Under the pieces are notes generated by a model. The model searched no databases, had not been told where the DNA came from, and saw nothing but the letters and a program-made list of their open reading frames with translations. A stretch of DNA of 64,000 bases. It comes from Curvibacter gracilis ATCC BAA-807. Lineage in GTDB: Bacteria > Pseudomonadota > Gammaproteobacteria > Burkholderiales > Burkholderiaceae_C. The stretch spans positions 1 to 64,000 of the forward strand of contig NZ_JADZ01000030.1 of the NCBI RefSeq assembly GCF_000518645.1, in the 5' to 3' direction. A program made the translations under genes and the position numbers. Below, one piece after another: positions 1-6,250 of the stretch (within the stretch, counting starts at the first letter, position 1; each line of letters opens with the position of its first letter).

Positions 1-130
1 CCCCCCTGGCGCGAGCAGCGCAGGGAACCACGAAGTGGCCCTGACTTCGGGTCGCCTTTCTTTGCTTACTTTCTTTGGCGAAGCAAAGAAAGTGAGGCGG
101 CCGCCGGGCCGCAATCCCGGCCTCCGCCCT
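1..130. repeat. Palindromic intergenic element at the left edge
   Basis: This non-coding stretch has a long inverted repeat: the arm CTTTCTTTGCTT at 56-67 pairs with AAGCAAAGAAAG at 81-92. GC-rich sequence with short inverted segments follows to about 130. From memory, very similar pyrimidine/purine palindromes recur between genes in many Comamonadaceae genomes, so I read it as a dispersed repeat rather than a single-gene regulator. The left end lies outside the window. Nothing further is recognisable from 131 to the end of the OmpA-like gene at 252. Confidence 0.5.
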
Positions 131-251
131 GAAACAAAGAGCAGAACGACCAGAGCGCAGCGGCAACACAGAACCCACACCCAGTGAACAAGGCACATCA
201 GCCATTGACGGACCAGACCCCGCCACCGCCCCTCATCCGCAGGATGAAAAG

Positions 252-905
252 TTACCCCTTCTCACCCACAAAAATCTCCACCCGCCGATTCCGCGCCCGC
301 CCATCCGCGGTGTCATTGCCAGCCACCGGCTGATGCGAGCCCCGGCCTTCGACCATGAAGCGGTCAAAGGGCACGCCACGGGCCACCAGGTAGTCGCGCG
401 TGCTGGCGGCTCGGTCTTGCGACAGGGGGTTGTTCACCGCATCGCTGCCGGTGCTGTCGGTGTGGCCCACGATGCGCACCTCGGCGCGCGGGTTGTTGCG
501 CAGGCCCTCGGCAAAGCGGTCCAGGATGGGGCGCAGGTTGGGCTTGACCACCGCGCTACCGGTGTCGAACGAGATGTCGCTCGGGATGTCGAGCTTGAGC
601 TGGTTGTCGGCGGTCTGCACCACCGTCACGCCCGTGCCCTGCGTGGCCTGTTCCATGGTGCGCTTTTGCTCGTCCATGTGGCGCGACCAGATGTAGGTGC
701 CCAGGGCACCGATGCCGGCCCCCACCACGGCCCCGGTGCCGGCGTTGCCGCCGGTGGCCGAGCTCAGCACCGCGCCGGCCAGGGCGCCGATGCCGGCCCC
801 GGTGCCGGTGCGACGCTGGTTCTCGCTCATGTCGGCGCAGCCGCTCAACAGGCCGGCGGCCAGCACGGGAACCAGAATGAAAAGGGATGAGGTGTTCTTG
901 CGCAT
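252..905 (-). CDS. OmpA-family lipoprotein with glycine zipper (YiaD-like)
   Basis: The 217-residue protein starts at the ATG at 905, preceded by AGGAGA on the minus strand. An upstream in-frame start lacks a signal peptide. Residues 1-23 are a lipoprotein signal ending in the lipobox LLSGC (Cys23). A glycine-rich zipper follows at about 35-62 and can insert in or cross a membrane. Residues 100-215 are an OmpA-like peptidoglycan-binding domain, with the conserved HTDSTG segment and the RARNRRVEI end that contact diaminopimelate. It probably anchors the outer membrane to the wall. The family is clear; the specific role is inferred from YiaD relatives. The small membrane gene at 1011-1151 lies about 105 bases upstream on the same strand. 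Confidence 0.9.
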   Translation of the reverse strand: MRKNTSSLFILVPVLAAGLLSGCADMSENQRRTGTGAGIGALAGAVLSSATGGNAGTGAVVGAGIGALGTYIWSRHMDEQKRTMEQATQGTGVTVVQTADNQLKLDIPSDISFDTGSAVVKPNLRPILDRFAEGLRNNPRAEVRIVGHTDSTGSDAVNNPLSQDRAASTRDYLVARGVPFDRFMVEGRGSHQPVAGNDTADGRARNRRVEIFVGEKG

Positions 906-1010
906 GATGGGTTCTCTCCTTGATCCAACAGACCGATGACAGACCGCCCGGAAACGGACGGCGAACCCGCGTTGTAAGCGCAATTGCGGCACTGTGCCGT
1001 GCCCAAACTG

Positions 1011-1151
1011 CTATTTTTCGTGTGGTTTTTCAGCTTCCACGCTCTCGGCGCGCGCCGGTTCGCCCCCGCGGCGGCCCGAAAACATGGTCCACCAGACAAT
1101 CGCCACCAGCACCAGCAAGGCCAGCAGGGCTTCAAGCAAAATCAGACCCAT
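1011..1151 (-). CDS. Small single-pass membrane protein, 46 residues
   Basis: A short reading frame begins at the ATG at 1151 and encodes one strong hydrophobic helix (residues 2-23, rich in Leu, Ala and Val, ending in WW). A basic stretch (GRR) and a charged tail ending EKPHEK follow. The arrangement predicts an N-out, C-in inner-membrane peptide, or a short membrane anchor. AGGAG lies about ten bases upstream of the start on the minus strand. Its start codon overlaps that of mltA on the opposite strand by two bases. No function is recognised. Reality rests on the helix, the Shine-Dalgarno sequence and a positive-inside tail. Confidence 0.6.
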   Translation of the reverse strand: MGLILLEALLALLVLVAIVWWTMFSGRRGGEPARAESVEAEKPHEK

Positions 1152-2325
1152 GATGAAAAGACTCCTGTGGAAGGCGGTGACGGCCGTCATTGTAGGAATG
1201 CTGGCTTCGTGCGCGAGCCCGCCACCCAGCAGCCCGACGGCCCCCGCCACCCCCCCGACCTCGCCTGGCGAGCCCGCCGCCCCCCTGCCGGGCTGGACGC
1301 TGAGCGAAGACGAAAGCCGCCCCCTGCCCCCGCCGCGCGTGCAGGGCAACAGCCGCTGGGTGCCGGTGCGCTGGGCCGAACTGCCCGGCCTGGGGCAAGA
1401 CCCGCTGTTCGAGGCCTGGAACGCCTGGATCAAGAGCTGTGAGCGCCCCGGACCGGTGTTTGCCCCCCTGTGCGGTGAGGTGCGCCAGCTCAGCATCGCC
1501 ACGCCCGAAGAGCAACTGGGCTGGCTGGTGCGCCGCCTGCAACCCTACCGGGTGGAGAGCCTGGACGGGCAGGCTGAGGGGCTGCTGACCAGCTACTACG
1601 AGCCCGTGATCCCGGCCAGCCGCCTGCCCGGCAACGGCTACAACGTGGCCCTGTACCGTGCCCCTGCCACCCTCAACCAGCGCCGGCCCTGGTACACGCG
1701 TCAGGAGATCGACACCCTGCCCGAGGCCCAGGCCGCGCTGCGCGGGCGCGAGATCGCCTGGATCGCCGACCCGGTGGAGGCCCTGGTGCTGCACATCCAG
1801 GGTTCGGGCCGCCTGCGCATCACCGAGCCTGATGGCTCGCAGCGCCTGGTGCGCCTGGCCTTTGCCGGCACCAACGATCAGCCTTACAAGAGTGTGGGCC
1901 GCTGGCTGCTCGACCAGGGCCAGACCCGCGACGCCACCTGGCCCGGCATCCGCCAGTGGCTGGCGCAGAACCCGCAGCGCACCAACGAGCTGCTGTGGAG
2001 CAACCCGCGCTATGTGTTCTTCCGGGAAGAGGCGCTGTCCAGCAGCGACGCCAGCCAGGGCCCGCGTGGCGCCCAGGGCGTGGAGCTGACGCCGGGCCGT
2101 TCGATCGCGGTGGACCGGCAGAACATCCCCTACGGCACGCCGATGTGGCTGGCCTCCAGCGGGCCCACGGCCCAGCTGCAGCGCCTGGTGCTGGCGCAGG
2201 ACACGGGCAGCGCCATCATCGGCGCGGTGCGGGCCGACTACTTTGCCGGCTGGGGGGCGGATGCAGGCGAGCTGGCCGGCCGCCTCAAGCAGCCGCTGCG
2301 CCTGTGGGCGCTGTGGCCACGCTGA
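1150..2325 (+). CDS. mltA: Membrane-bound lytic murein transglycosylase A
   Basis: MltA cleaves the MurNAc-GlcNAc bond of peptidoglycan with formation of 1,6-anhydromuramic acid, acting from the periplasmic face of the outer membrane. The 391-residue product starts at tandem ATGs (1150, 1153). It has a lipoprotein signal with lipobox LASC (Cys21) and then a proline-rich linker. The MltA beta-barrel domain occupies the centre (LTSYYEPVI, then HIQGSGRL). The C-terminal 3D domain carries the QDTGSAI segment with its conserved aspartates, ending RLWALWPR. An earlier in-frame start at 994 would lack the signal peptide. No good ribosome site precedes 1150. The start overlaps the divergent small gene at 1011-1151. 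A strong hairpin follows the stop. Confidence 0.93.
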   Translation: MMKRLLWKAVTAVIVGMLASCASPPPSSPTAPATPPTSPGEPAAPLPGWTLSEDESRPLPPPRVQGNSRWVPVRWAELPGLGQDPLFEAWNAWIKSCERPGPVFAPLCGEVRQLSIATPEEQLGWLVRRLQPYRVESLDGQAEGLLTSYYEPVIPASRLPGNGYNVALYRAPATLNQRRPWYTRQEIDTLPEAQAALRGREIAWIADPVEALVLHIQGSGRLRITEPDGSQRLVRLAFAGTNDQPYKSVGRWLLDQGQTRDATWPGIRQWLAQNPQRTNELLWSNPRYVFFREEALSSSDASQGPRGAQGVELTPGRSIAVDRQNIPYGTPMWLASSGPTAQLQRLVLAQDTGSAIIGAVRADYFAGWGADAGELAGRLKQPLRLWALWPR

Positions 2326-2440
2326 GGCAGCCCCGCAGGCCTGCGGTCTTCGGGGCTGCAGGCTGTTGATGTGCCTGCTTCAGGGGGTAGATGTCGTCCA
2401 GCCGGAAGGCGGCAGCCTCCTGTATGCGCACCTGCGCCAC
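2285..2440 (-). pseudogene. Remnant of a ParE-type toxin gene
   Basis: Two bases after the antitoxin stop codon, a GTG at 2440 opens a 51-codon frame that begins VAQVRIQEAAAFRLDDIY. This matches the usual amino end of ParE/RelE-superfamily toxins (first strand and helix, typically xQVRxQEAAxxRLDEIY). After about 18 codons (near 2387) the similarity stops, and the frame becomes unrelated sequence that runs antisense into the end of mltA. Working ParE proteins are about 90-105 residues, so about four fifths of the toxin is missing. I infer a deletion or recombination that kept the antitoxin. A frameshifted remainder is not visible nearby. Confidence 0.6.
2327..2359 (+). terminator. Stem-loop just after mltA
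   Basis: The arms GCAGCCCCG (2327-2335) and CGGGGCTGC (2351-2359) pair perfectly, and the loop contains the small palindrome CAGGCCTG. No T-run follows. It may act as a weak or Rho-assisted terminator, or as a 3'-end stabiliser, for mltA. It lies inside the relic toxin frame of the opposite strand. Confidence 0.45.
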
Positions 2441-2442
2441 GT

Positions 2443-2700
2443 TCAGGCCTTGTTGCGCGCGATCACTTCCGCTGCCGTCAGGGGCTGGTACGAGGATTCG
2501 GGCGCCGCGAAGGCGTGCGTCAATTCAGCCTGGAGCCGCTCGAAAGCCAGCTGCTCCGAGCGCTCTTTGTCCCGCCGGATCAGGTCTCGCACGTACTCGC
2601 TGGCGTTGTCGTAGGTGCCGGACTCGCCCACGTGGGCCGCGACGAAGTCGCTCAGGGCTTCGTTCAGATGGACCGTCATCGTGGTGTGGGTTGGGGGCAT
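2443..2700 (-). CDS. ParD-type antitoxin (orphan)
   Basis: The roughly 85-residue protein has the ParD/CopG layout. A short N-terminal strand (MTVHLNEALSDF) and a ribbon-helix-helix core containing NASEYVRDLIRRDKER come first. A charged toxin-binding tail (AELTHAFAAPE...LTAAEVIARNKA) follows. ParD normally neutralises ParE, a gyrase inhibitor, and represses its own operon. Starts at 2718, 2700 and 2679 are all possible, none with a clear ribosome site; I chose the middle one, and the family core begins at 2679. The partner immediately downstream is truncated, so this is an orphan antitoxin. It may still act as a DNA-binding repressor or counter ParE toxins encoded elsewhere. Confidence 0.8.
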   Translation of the reverse strand: MPPTHTTMTVHLNEALSDFVAAHVGESGTYDNASEYVRDLIRRDKERSEQLAFERLQAELTHAFAAPESSYQPLTAAEVIARNKA

Positions 2701-2742
2701 GGCCGTTCTTGCTCGCATCTTTTCAGTGGGTTCAATGTATTC

Positions 2743-2797
2743 AAAAAAAAGCCCCTGAACAAGCGAGAGGCCGCTCTGGCCTCGTGCGATCGGGGCT
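2743..2797 (-). terminator. Hairpin with T8 tail, pointing at parD
   Basis: On the minus strand AGCCCC (from 2797) pairs with GGGGCT (ending 2750), with an inner stem GAGGCC/GGCCTC, followed by eight T residues (2750-2743). This is the shape of an intrinsic terminator for leftward transcription, but no leftward gene lies to its right. It may shield parD from transcription escaping the phoX promoter region, act as a leader attenuator, or be left over from a lost gene. Confidence 0.5.
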
Positions 2798-2855
2798 CTT
2801 TACTTTCCGAGGCGATGGCGCCCCTGCGCCGGGTGGCAGGGCTGCGACCCAGGCC

Positions 2856-2889
2856 GGGTCATGAAGTTGTCACGGTCCTTGCCTAAGCT
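2856..2889 (+). promoter_or_regulatory. Putative Pho box and -10 for phoX
   Basis: GGGTCAT (2856-2862), four bases GAAG, then TTGTCAC (2867-2873) form the 7-4-7 direct repeat of a PhoB site (consensus CTGTCAT, four A/T-rich bases, CTGTCAT). TAAGCT at 2884-2889 is a fair -10, about ten bases beyond the second repeat, the spacing expected when PhoB replaces the -35 contact. It lies about 95 bases before the phoX start. Confidence 0.6.
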
Positions 2890-2968
2890 GACCGGCTTCG
2901 CCGGAGCTGTTCGTCTGCCTTGCTCCGGTGCTGTGTTGTCATCCCCCATGCTCTTGGAAAGTCTCCCC

Positions 2969-4876
2969 ATGTCTGCTGATGTTGCCGGCCCTTCTCGTCG
3001 TCATGTGCTGCGTGCCCTGGCCGCCGCCCCCCTGTTCCCCCTGGGAGGGCTGGCGGGTTGCGCCAGCGCCCCGGCGGCGCGCCCCGCGGCCTTCCGCTCG
3101 GTGCGCTTCGAAGGCATGGTGGCGCCCACGCTGGCCAACCCCCAGGCCATGGCCACGACCACGGTGCAGTCGGCCCTGAGCGTGACCCTGGCCGACGGCA
3201 GCCAGCGCACCCAGGCCCTGGCCTACCAGCCCTTTTTCATGACCGGCGAGATGCTGCCCGATGGGCAGGGCGGCCAGGTGCTGGCCGGCGGGTACTACGA
3301 CATCCGCAACCAGCCTATCGTGGACCGCTCGCTGCCCGGGCGCGAGCGCCATTTCTACTCTGACTGCCCCGATGGCTCCTCGCTGCTGACCCTGCCCAAA
3401 GCCCAGGTGGCAGGGGTCAAGGGCAACACGGTGTTTGCCGTGGTGCAGTTCGAGTACGCCACGCGCAACCAGGCCGGCGCCGCCACCTACGGCCAGCTGC
3501 CTTCGCCCATCGCTGTGATCACGCTGGACCAGAACCCCGCCACCGGCGCGCTCAGCGTGGTGAAGTACCACAACGTGGACACCTCCTCGGTGCAGGGCCT
3601 GTGGATCACCTGCGGCGCCAGCCTGTCGCCCTGGAACACGCACCTGTCCAGCGAAGAGTACGAACCCGATGCCTTCGCCCTGGCCAGCAACGCGCAGTTC
3701 AAGGCCTTCAGCCAGAACCTGTATGGCGACGCGTCCAAGGCCAACCCCTACCACTACGGCCACCTGCCCGAGGTGACGGTGCTGCCCGACGGCACGGGCC
3801 GCATCGCCAAGCATTACTGCATGGGCCGCATCTCGCACGAGCTGGTGCAGGTGATGCCCGACGAGCGCACCGCCCTGATGGGCGACGACGCCACCAACGG
3901 TGGCCTGTTCATGTTCGTGGCCGACCGGGCCCGCGACCTCTCGGCCGGCACCCTGTACGTGGCCACCTGGAAGCAGACCTCGGGCGTGGGCCCGGGCGCG
4001 GGCGACATCGGCTGGATCCGCCTGGGCCATGCGACCAGCGCCGAGATCCGCGCCCTGGTGGACGGCGGCATCCGCCCCGGCGACATCATGGACGTCAAGA
4101 CCAGCGACCCGATGAATGCCAGCTACACCCGCATCCCGTTCAACGGCAAGTTCAACTGGGTCAAGCTCAAGCCCGGCATGGAGAAGGCCGCCGCCTTCCT
4201 CGAGACCCACCGCTATGCCGCCCTGGTGGGCGGCAGCCTGGGCTTCACCAAGATGGAGGGCACCACGGTCAATGCCAAGGACAAGCGCGCCTACTCGGCC
4301 ATGTCCTACATCCAGACCAGCATGCTCGATGGCTCGGGCGGCATCCGCGTGCAGGGCCCCAAGGCCGGCGCGGTGTACGAACACCTGCTGCAAGGCGGCC
4401 AGAAGGACAGCAGCGGCCAGACCATCGACAGCGAATGGGTGTCCACCCACATGGAGCCCCCGGCCGCCCTGGTGGGCGTGGACCTGAAGACCCCCGACGC
4501 GCTGGGCAACCTGGCGCACGCCGACCACATCGCCAACCCCGACAACATCAAGTTCTCCGAGAAGCTGCGCACCCTGTTCATCGGGGAGGACAGCGGCATG
4601 CACGTGAACAACTTCCTGTGGGCCTACCACGTCGACACGAAGCAGCTCACGCGCATCCTGTCGTGCCCCTCGGGTGCCGAGTCGACCGGCCTGCACGCGG
4701 TGGACGAGATCAATGGCTGGACTTACGTCATGAGCAACTTCCAGCACCCGGGCGATTGGGAAAAGCCCCTGCACGACAAGGTCAAGGACACGCTGGACCC
4801 GCTGGTGCGCGCCAATTTCAAGGACCGCTTCGGCGCCTCGGTCGGCTACCTGACCGGGTTCACGCCCAAGGCCTGA
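2969..4876 (+). CDS. phoX: PhoX-family alkaline phosphatase (DUF839), Tat-exported
   Basis: PhoX enzymes release phosphate from organic phosphoesters in the periplasm, using calcium and iron cofactors. The 635-residue product starts at ATG 2969; in-frame ATGs further upstream lie within or just after the Pho box. The N terminus has a twin-arginine motif (SRRHVL, residues 9-14), a hydrophobic stretch and a likely lipobox (LAGC, Cys31). It is therefore probably a Tat-dependent lipoprotein, a combination fitting an enzyme folded with its cofactor before export. The body carries DUF839 features such as HYCMGRISHE, GDDATNGG and a late IGEDSG segment. Length fits the family (about 600-700). A Pho box upstream and phosphatase genes nearby support induction by phosphate starvation. 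Confidence 0.88.
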   Translation: MSADVAGPSRRHVLRALAAAPLFPLGGLAGCASAPAARPAAFRSVRFEGMVAPTLANPQAMATTTVQSALSVTLADGSQRTQALAYQPFFMTGEMLPDGQGGQVLAGGYYDIRNQPIVDRSLPGRERHFYSDCPDGSSLLTLPKAQVAGVKGNTVFAVVQFEYATRNQAGAATYGQLPSPIAVITLDQNPATGALSVVKYHNVDTSSVQGLWITCGASLSPWNTHLSSEEYEPDAFALASNAQFKAFSQNLYGDASKANPYHYGHLPEVTVLPDGTGRIAKHYCMGRISHELVQVMPDERTALMGDDATNGGLFMFVADRARDLSAGTLYVATWKQTSGVGPGAGDIGWIRLGHATSAEIRALVDGGIRPGDIMDVKTSDPMNASYTRIPFNGKFNWVKLKPGMEKAAAFLETHRYAALVGGSLGFTKMEGTTVNAKDKRAYSAMSYIQTSMLDGSGGIRVQGPKAGAVYEHLLQGGQKDSSGQTIDSEWVSTHMEPPAALVGVDLKTPDALGNLAHADHIANPDNIKFSEKLRTLFIGEDSGMHVNNFLWAYHVDTKQLTRILSCPSGAESTGLHAVDEINGWTYVMSNFQHPGDWEKPLHDKVKDTLDPLVRANFKDRFGASVGYLTGFTPKA

Positions 4877-4885
4877 GGCCCCTCG

Positions 4886-4910
4886 CCCACTGGCAGGCGA
4901 TGCCGGTGGG
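4886..4910. terminator. Hairpin between convergent phoX and the Lrp-type gene
   Basis: CCCACTGGCA (4886-4895) pairs with TGCCGGTGGG (4901-4910) with one G-T wobble and a five-base loop. It fills the 34-base gap between two converging genes and could end transcription from both sides, although neither side has a T-run. Confidence 0.35.
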
Positions 4911-5414
4911 TCAGCGCGCGCTGCCGGCCTTGCTGCCGGGCGGCTTCAGGTGCCCCAGCGGCAGGGCACTGCTGGCCTTGACCTCGCCCAGCGAGAAGCT
5001 GGTGTGCAGGTCTTTCACATGGGGCAGGTTGATCAGGCTTTTCAGTGCAAAGCGCGAAAAGCTGTCCAGGTCCTGCGCCACCACCTGCAGCTCGAAGGTG
5101 CCGGTGCCGCTGATGTAGTGGCAGCTGATCACCTCGGGCATCTGGCGGATCGCATCTTCGAGCTTCTTGGTGGCGTCGCCGGTGTTGCGCTCGGCGTCCA
5201 GCCGCACAAAGGCCAGCACGCCCAGGCCGATCTTGTGCCGGTCGATCTCGGCCCGGTACCCCTTGATGTAACCCGCCTCTTCCAGGGCCCGCACCCGGCG
5301 CCAGCAGGGCGCCGCCGACAGGCCCACGCGCTGCGCCAGCTCGGCGTTGGTGAGCCGCGCATCGGCCTGCAGTTCGCTCAGGATGGCGATGTCGAATTTG
5401 TCGAGGGAGTCCAC
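4911..5414 (-). CDS. Lrp/AsnC-family transcriptional regulator
   Basis: This 167-residue protein has an N-terminal AsnC-type helix-turn-helix (DSLDKFDIAILSELQ, then LTNAELAQRVGLS and CWRRVRALEEAG). A C-terminal RAM ligand-binding and oligomerisation domain follows (about residues 70-150, with YISGTGTFELQVVAQD). The only plausible start is GTG 5414; no Met occurs before the RAM domain, and no ribosome site is evident. Lrp relatives bind amino acids and regulate their metabolism. The target is unknown. It follows the phosphatase operon on the same strand but is separated from it by a strong terminator, so co-transcription is unlikely. Confidence 0.88.
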   Translation of the reverse strand: MDSLDKFDIAILSELQADARLTNAELAQRVGLSAAPCWRRVRALEEAGYIKGYRAEIDRHKIGLGVLAFVRLDAERNTGDATKKLEDAIRQMPEVISCHYISGTGTFELQVVAQDLDSFSRFALKSLINLPHVKDLHTSFSLGEVKASSALPLGHLKPPGSKAGSAR

Positions 5415-5471
5415 AGGGTGAGAGGGCGAAAGGGTCGATCGGTCGGGGTGAGGGCCGCAGCATAGCCGACA

Positions 5472-5504
5472 AACAAAAAGAAAGGCCGGCGCTGGGCGCC
5501 GGCC
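5472..5504 (-). terminator. Intrinsic terminator of the phosphatase operon
   Basis: Nine-base arms GGCCGGCGC (5484-5492) and GCGCCGGCC (5496-5504) enclose a three-base loop. On the minus strand a T-rich tail (TTTCTTTTTGTTT) follows. It lies 20-50 bases past the stop codon of the last gene of the operon. Confidence 0.85.
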
Positions 5505-5524
5505 TGGGGCTTGGGCCGCTGGGC

Positions 5525-6250
5525 TCAGTCGAGGTAGTCGGAGTAATCCTTCTTGCCGTAGCCGTCCAGCCGCGCCCAGGGCGGGGTGGCGGGGGCCGGG
5601 ATGGCCTGCACCACGGTCTTGCGCGAGCCCTGGGGCCCGCTGGATTCCACGCTCACCGGCACCATCAGCTTGTGATTCCAGACCACGGTCAGGCGGCCGT
5701 TGGCGTCCTGGCGCGTGTAGGTGGTGGTGTCGCCCACCGGCGCGGCAGCCTTGAGCTGCTGCAGCACGGCCGGATCGATCAGGTGCCAGGCGGCGGGCCA
5801 GGAGCCATCGAAGCCCACGTTGCCGTAGTCGGTGCGGGCGATGTCGATCACCACCTTGTCTTCGGCCGACACCAGGCGCAGGCGCGGCTCGCCACGCTCG
5901 TCGCGGGTGACCCAGCGCGCGGCGGCGGCCACGTCCAGGTGCTTGTGGGCCTTGTGGCCCTTGGCGTGCTCTTCGTCCGAGTGGGCGTGCGGCGGGATCA
6001 CACGTTCGATCCACACCATCTGCGGGCGGCGGTGCACGCGCTCGCTGAACTCGGCGGTGCGCTTGATGCCATCGGCCCCCAGCGACACGCTGGTGTGGCG
6101 CACCAGCAGGTCCAGGCTGGGGCCGGAGCCCACGCCCTGGGCCCCACCTTGTGGCGTGCTCTGGGCCGTCGCCCAGGGTGCTGCGGCGGCCAGGCCGCAG
6201 GCCAGTGCGGCCTGCAGCAGCTGGCGGCGCGATGCGGGGTTCGTGCGCAT
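5525..6250 (-). CDS. Uncharacterised Tat-exported histidine-rich protein
   Basis: The 241-residue product has a twin-arginine signal (SRRQLLQ, residues 7-13, then a hydrophobic run ending ATA-Q). The mature part has a histidine cluster at residues 88-104 (six His with Asp and Glu between), suggestive of metal binding. The rest is soluble and mixed alpha/beta, without a family I recognise. Its ATG overlaps the stop of the upstream phosphatase (TGATG), so the two are translationally coupled. As the third gene behind a Pho box it is probably made in phosphate starvation. A metal-supply role, or an accessory role for the phosphatases, is a guess from context only. Confidence 0.85.
   Translation of the reverse strand: MRTNPASRRQLLQAALACGLAAAAPWATAQSTPQGGAQGVGSGPSLDLLVRHTSVSLGADGIKRTAEFSERVHRRPQMVWIERVIPPHAHSDEEHAKGHKAHKHLDVAAAARWVTRDERGEPRLRLVSAEDKVVIDIARTDYGNVGFDGSWPAAWHLIDPAVLQQLKAAAPVGDTTTYTRQDANGRLTVVWNHKLMVPVSVESSGPQGSRKTVVQAIPAPATPPWARLDGYGKKDYSDYLD

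Noticed and set aside
2861-2968. Earlier ATG codons of the phoX frame as true start
   Set aside because: ATG 2861 lies inside the putative Pho box, and both earlier starts (2861, 2948) would place an extra N-terminal stretch before the twin-arginine signal.
2939-4774. Open leftward frame of about 611 codons opposite phoX
   Set aside because: It is the antisense shadow of a well-supported gene in GC-rich DNA. The translation is a low-complexity mix of His, Gly, Val, Ala and Arg with no motif.
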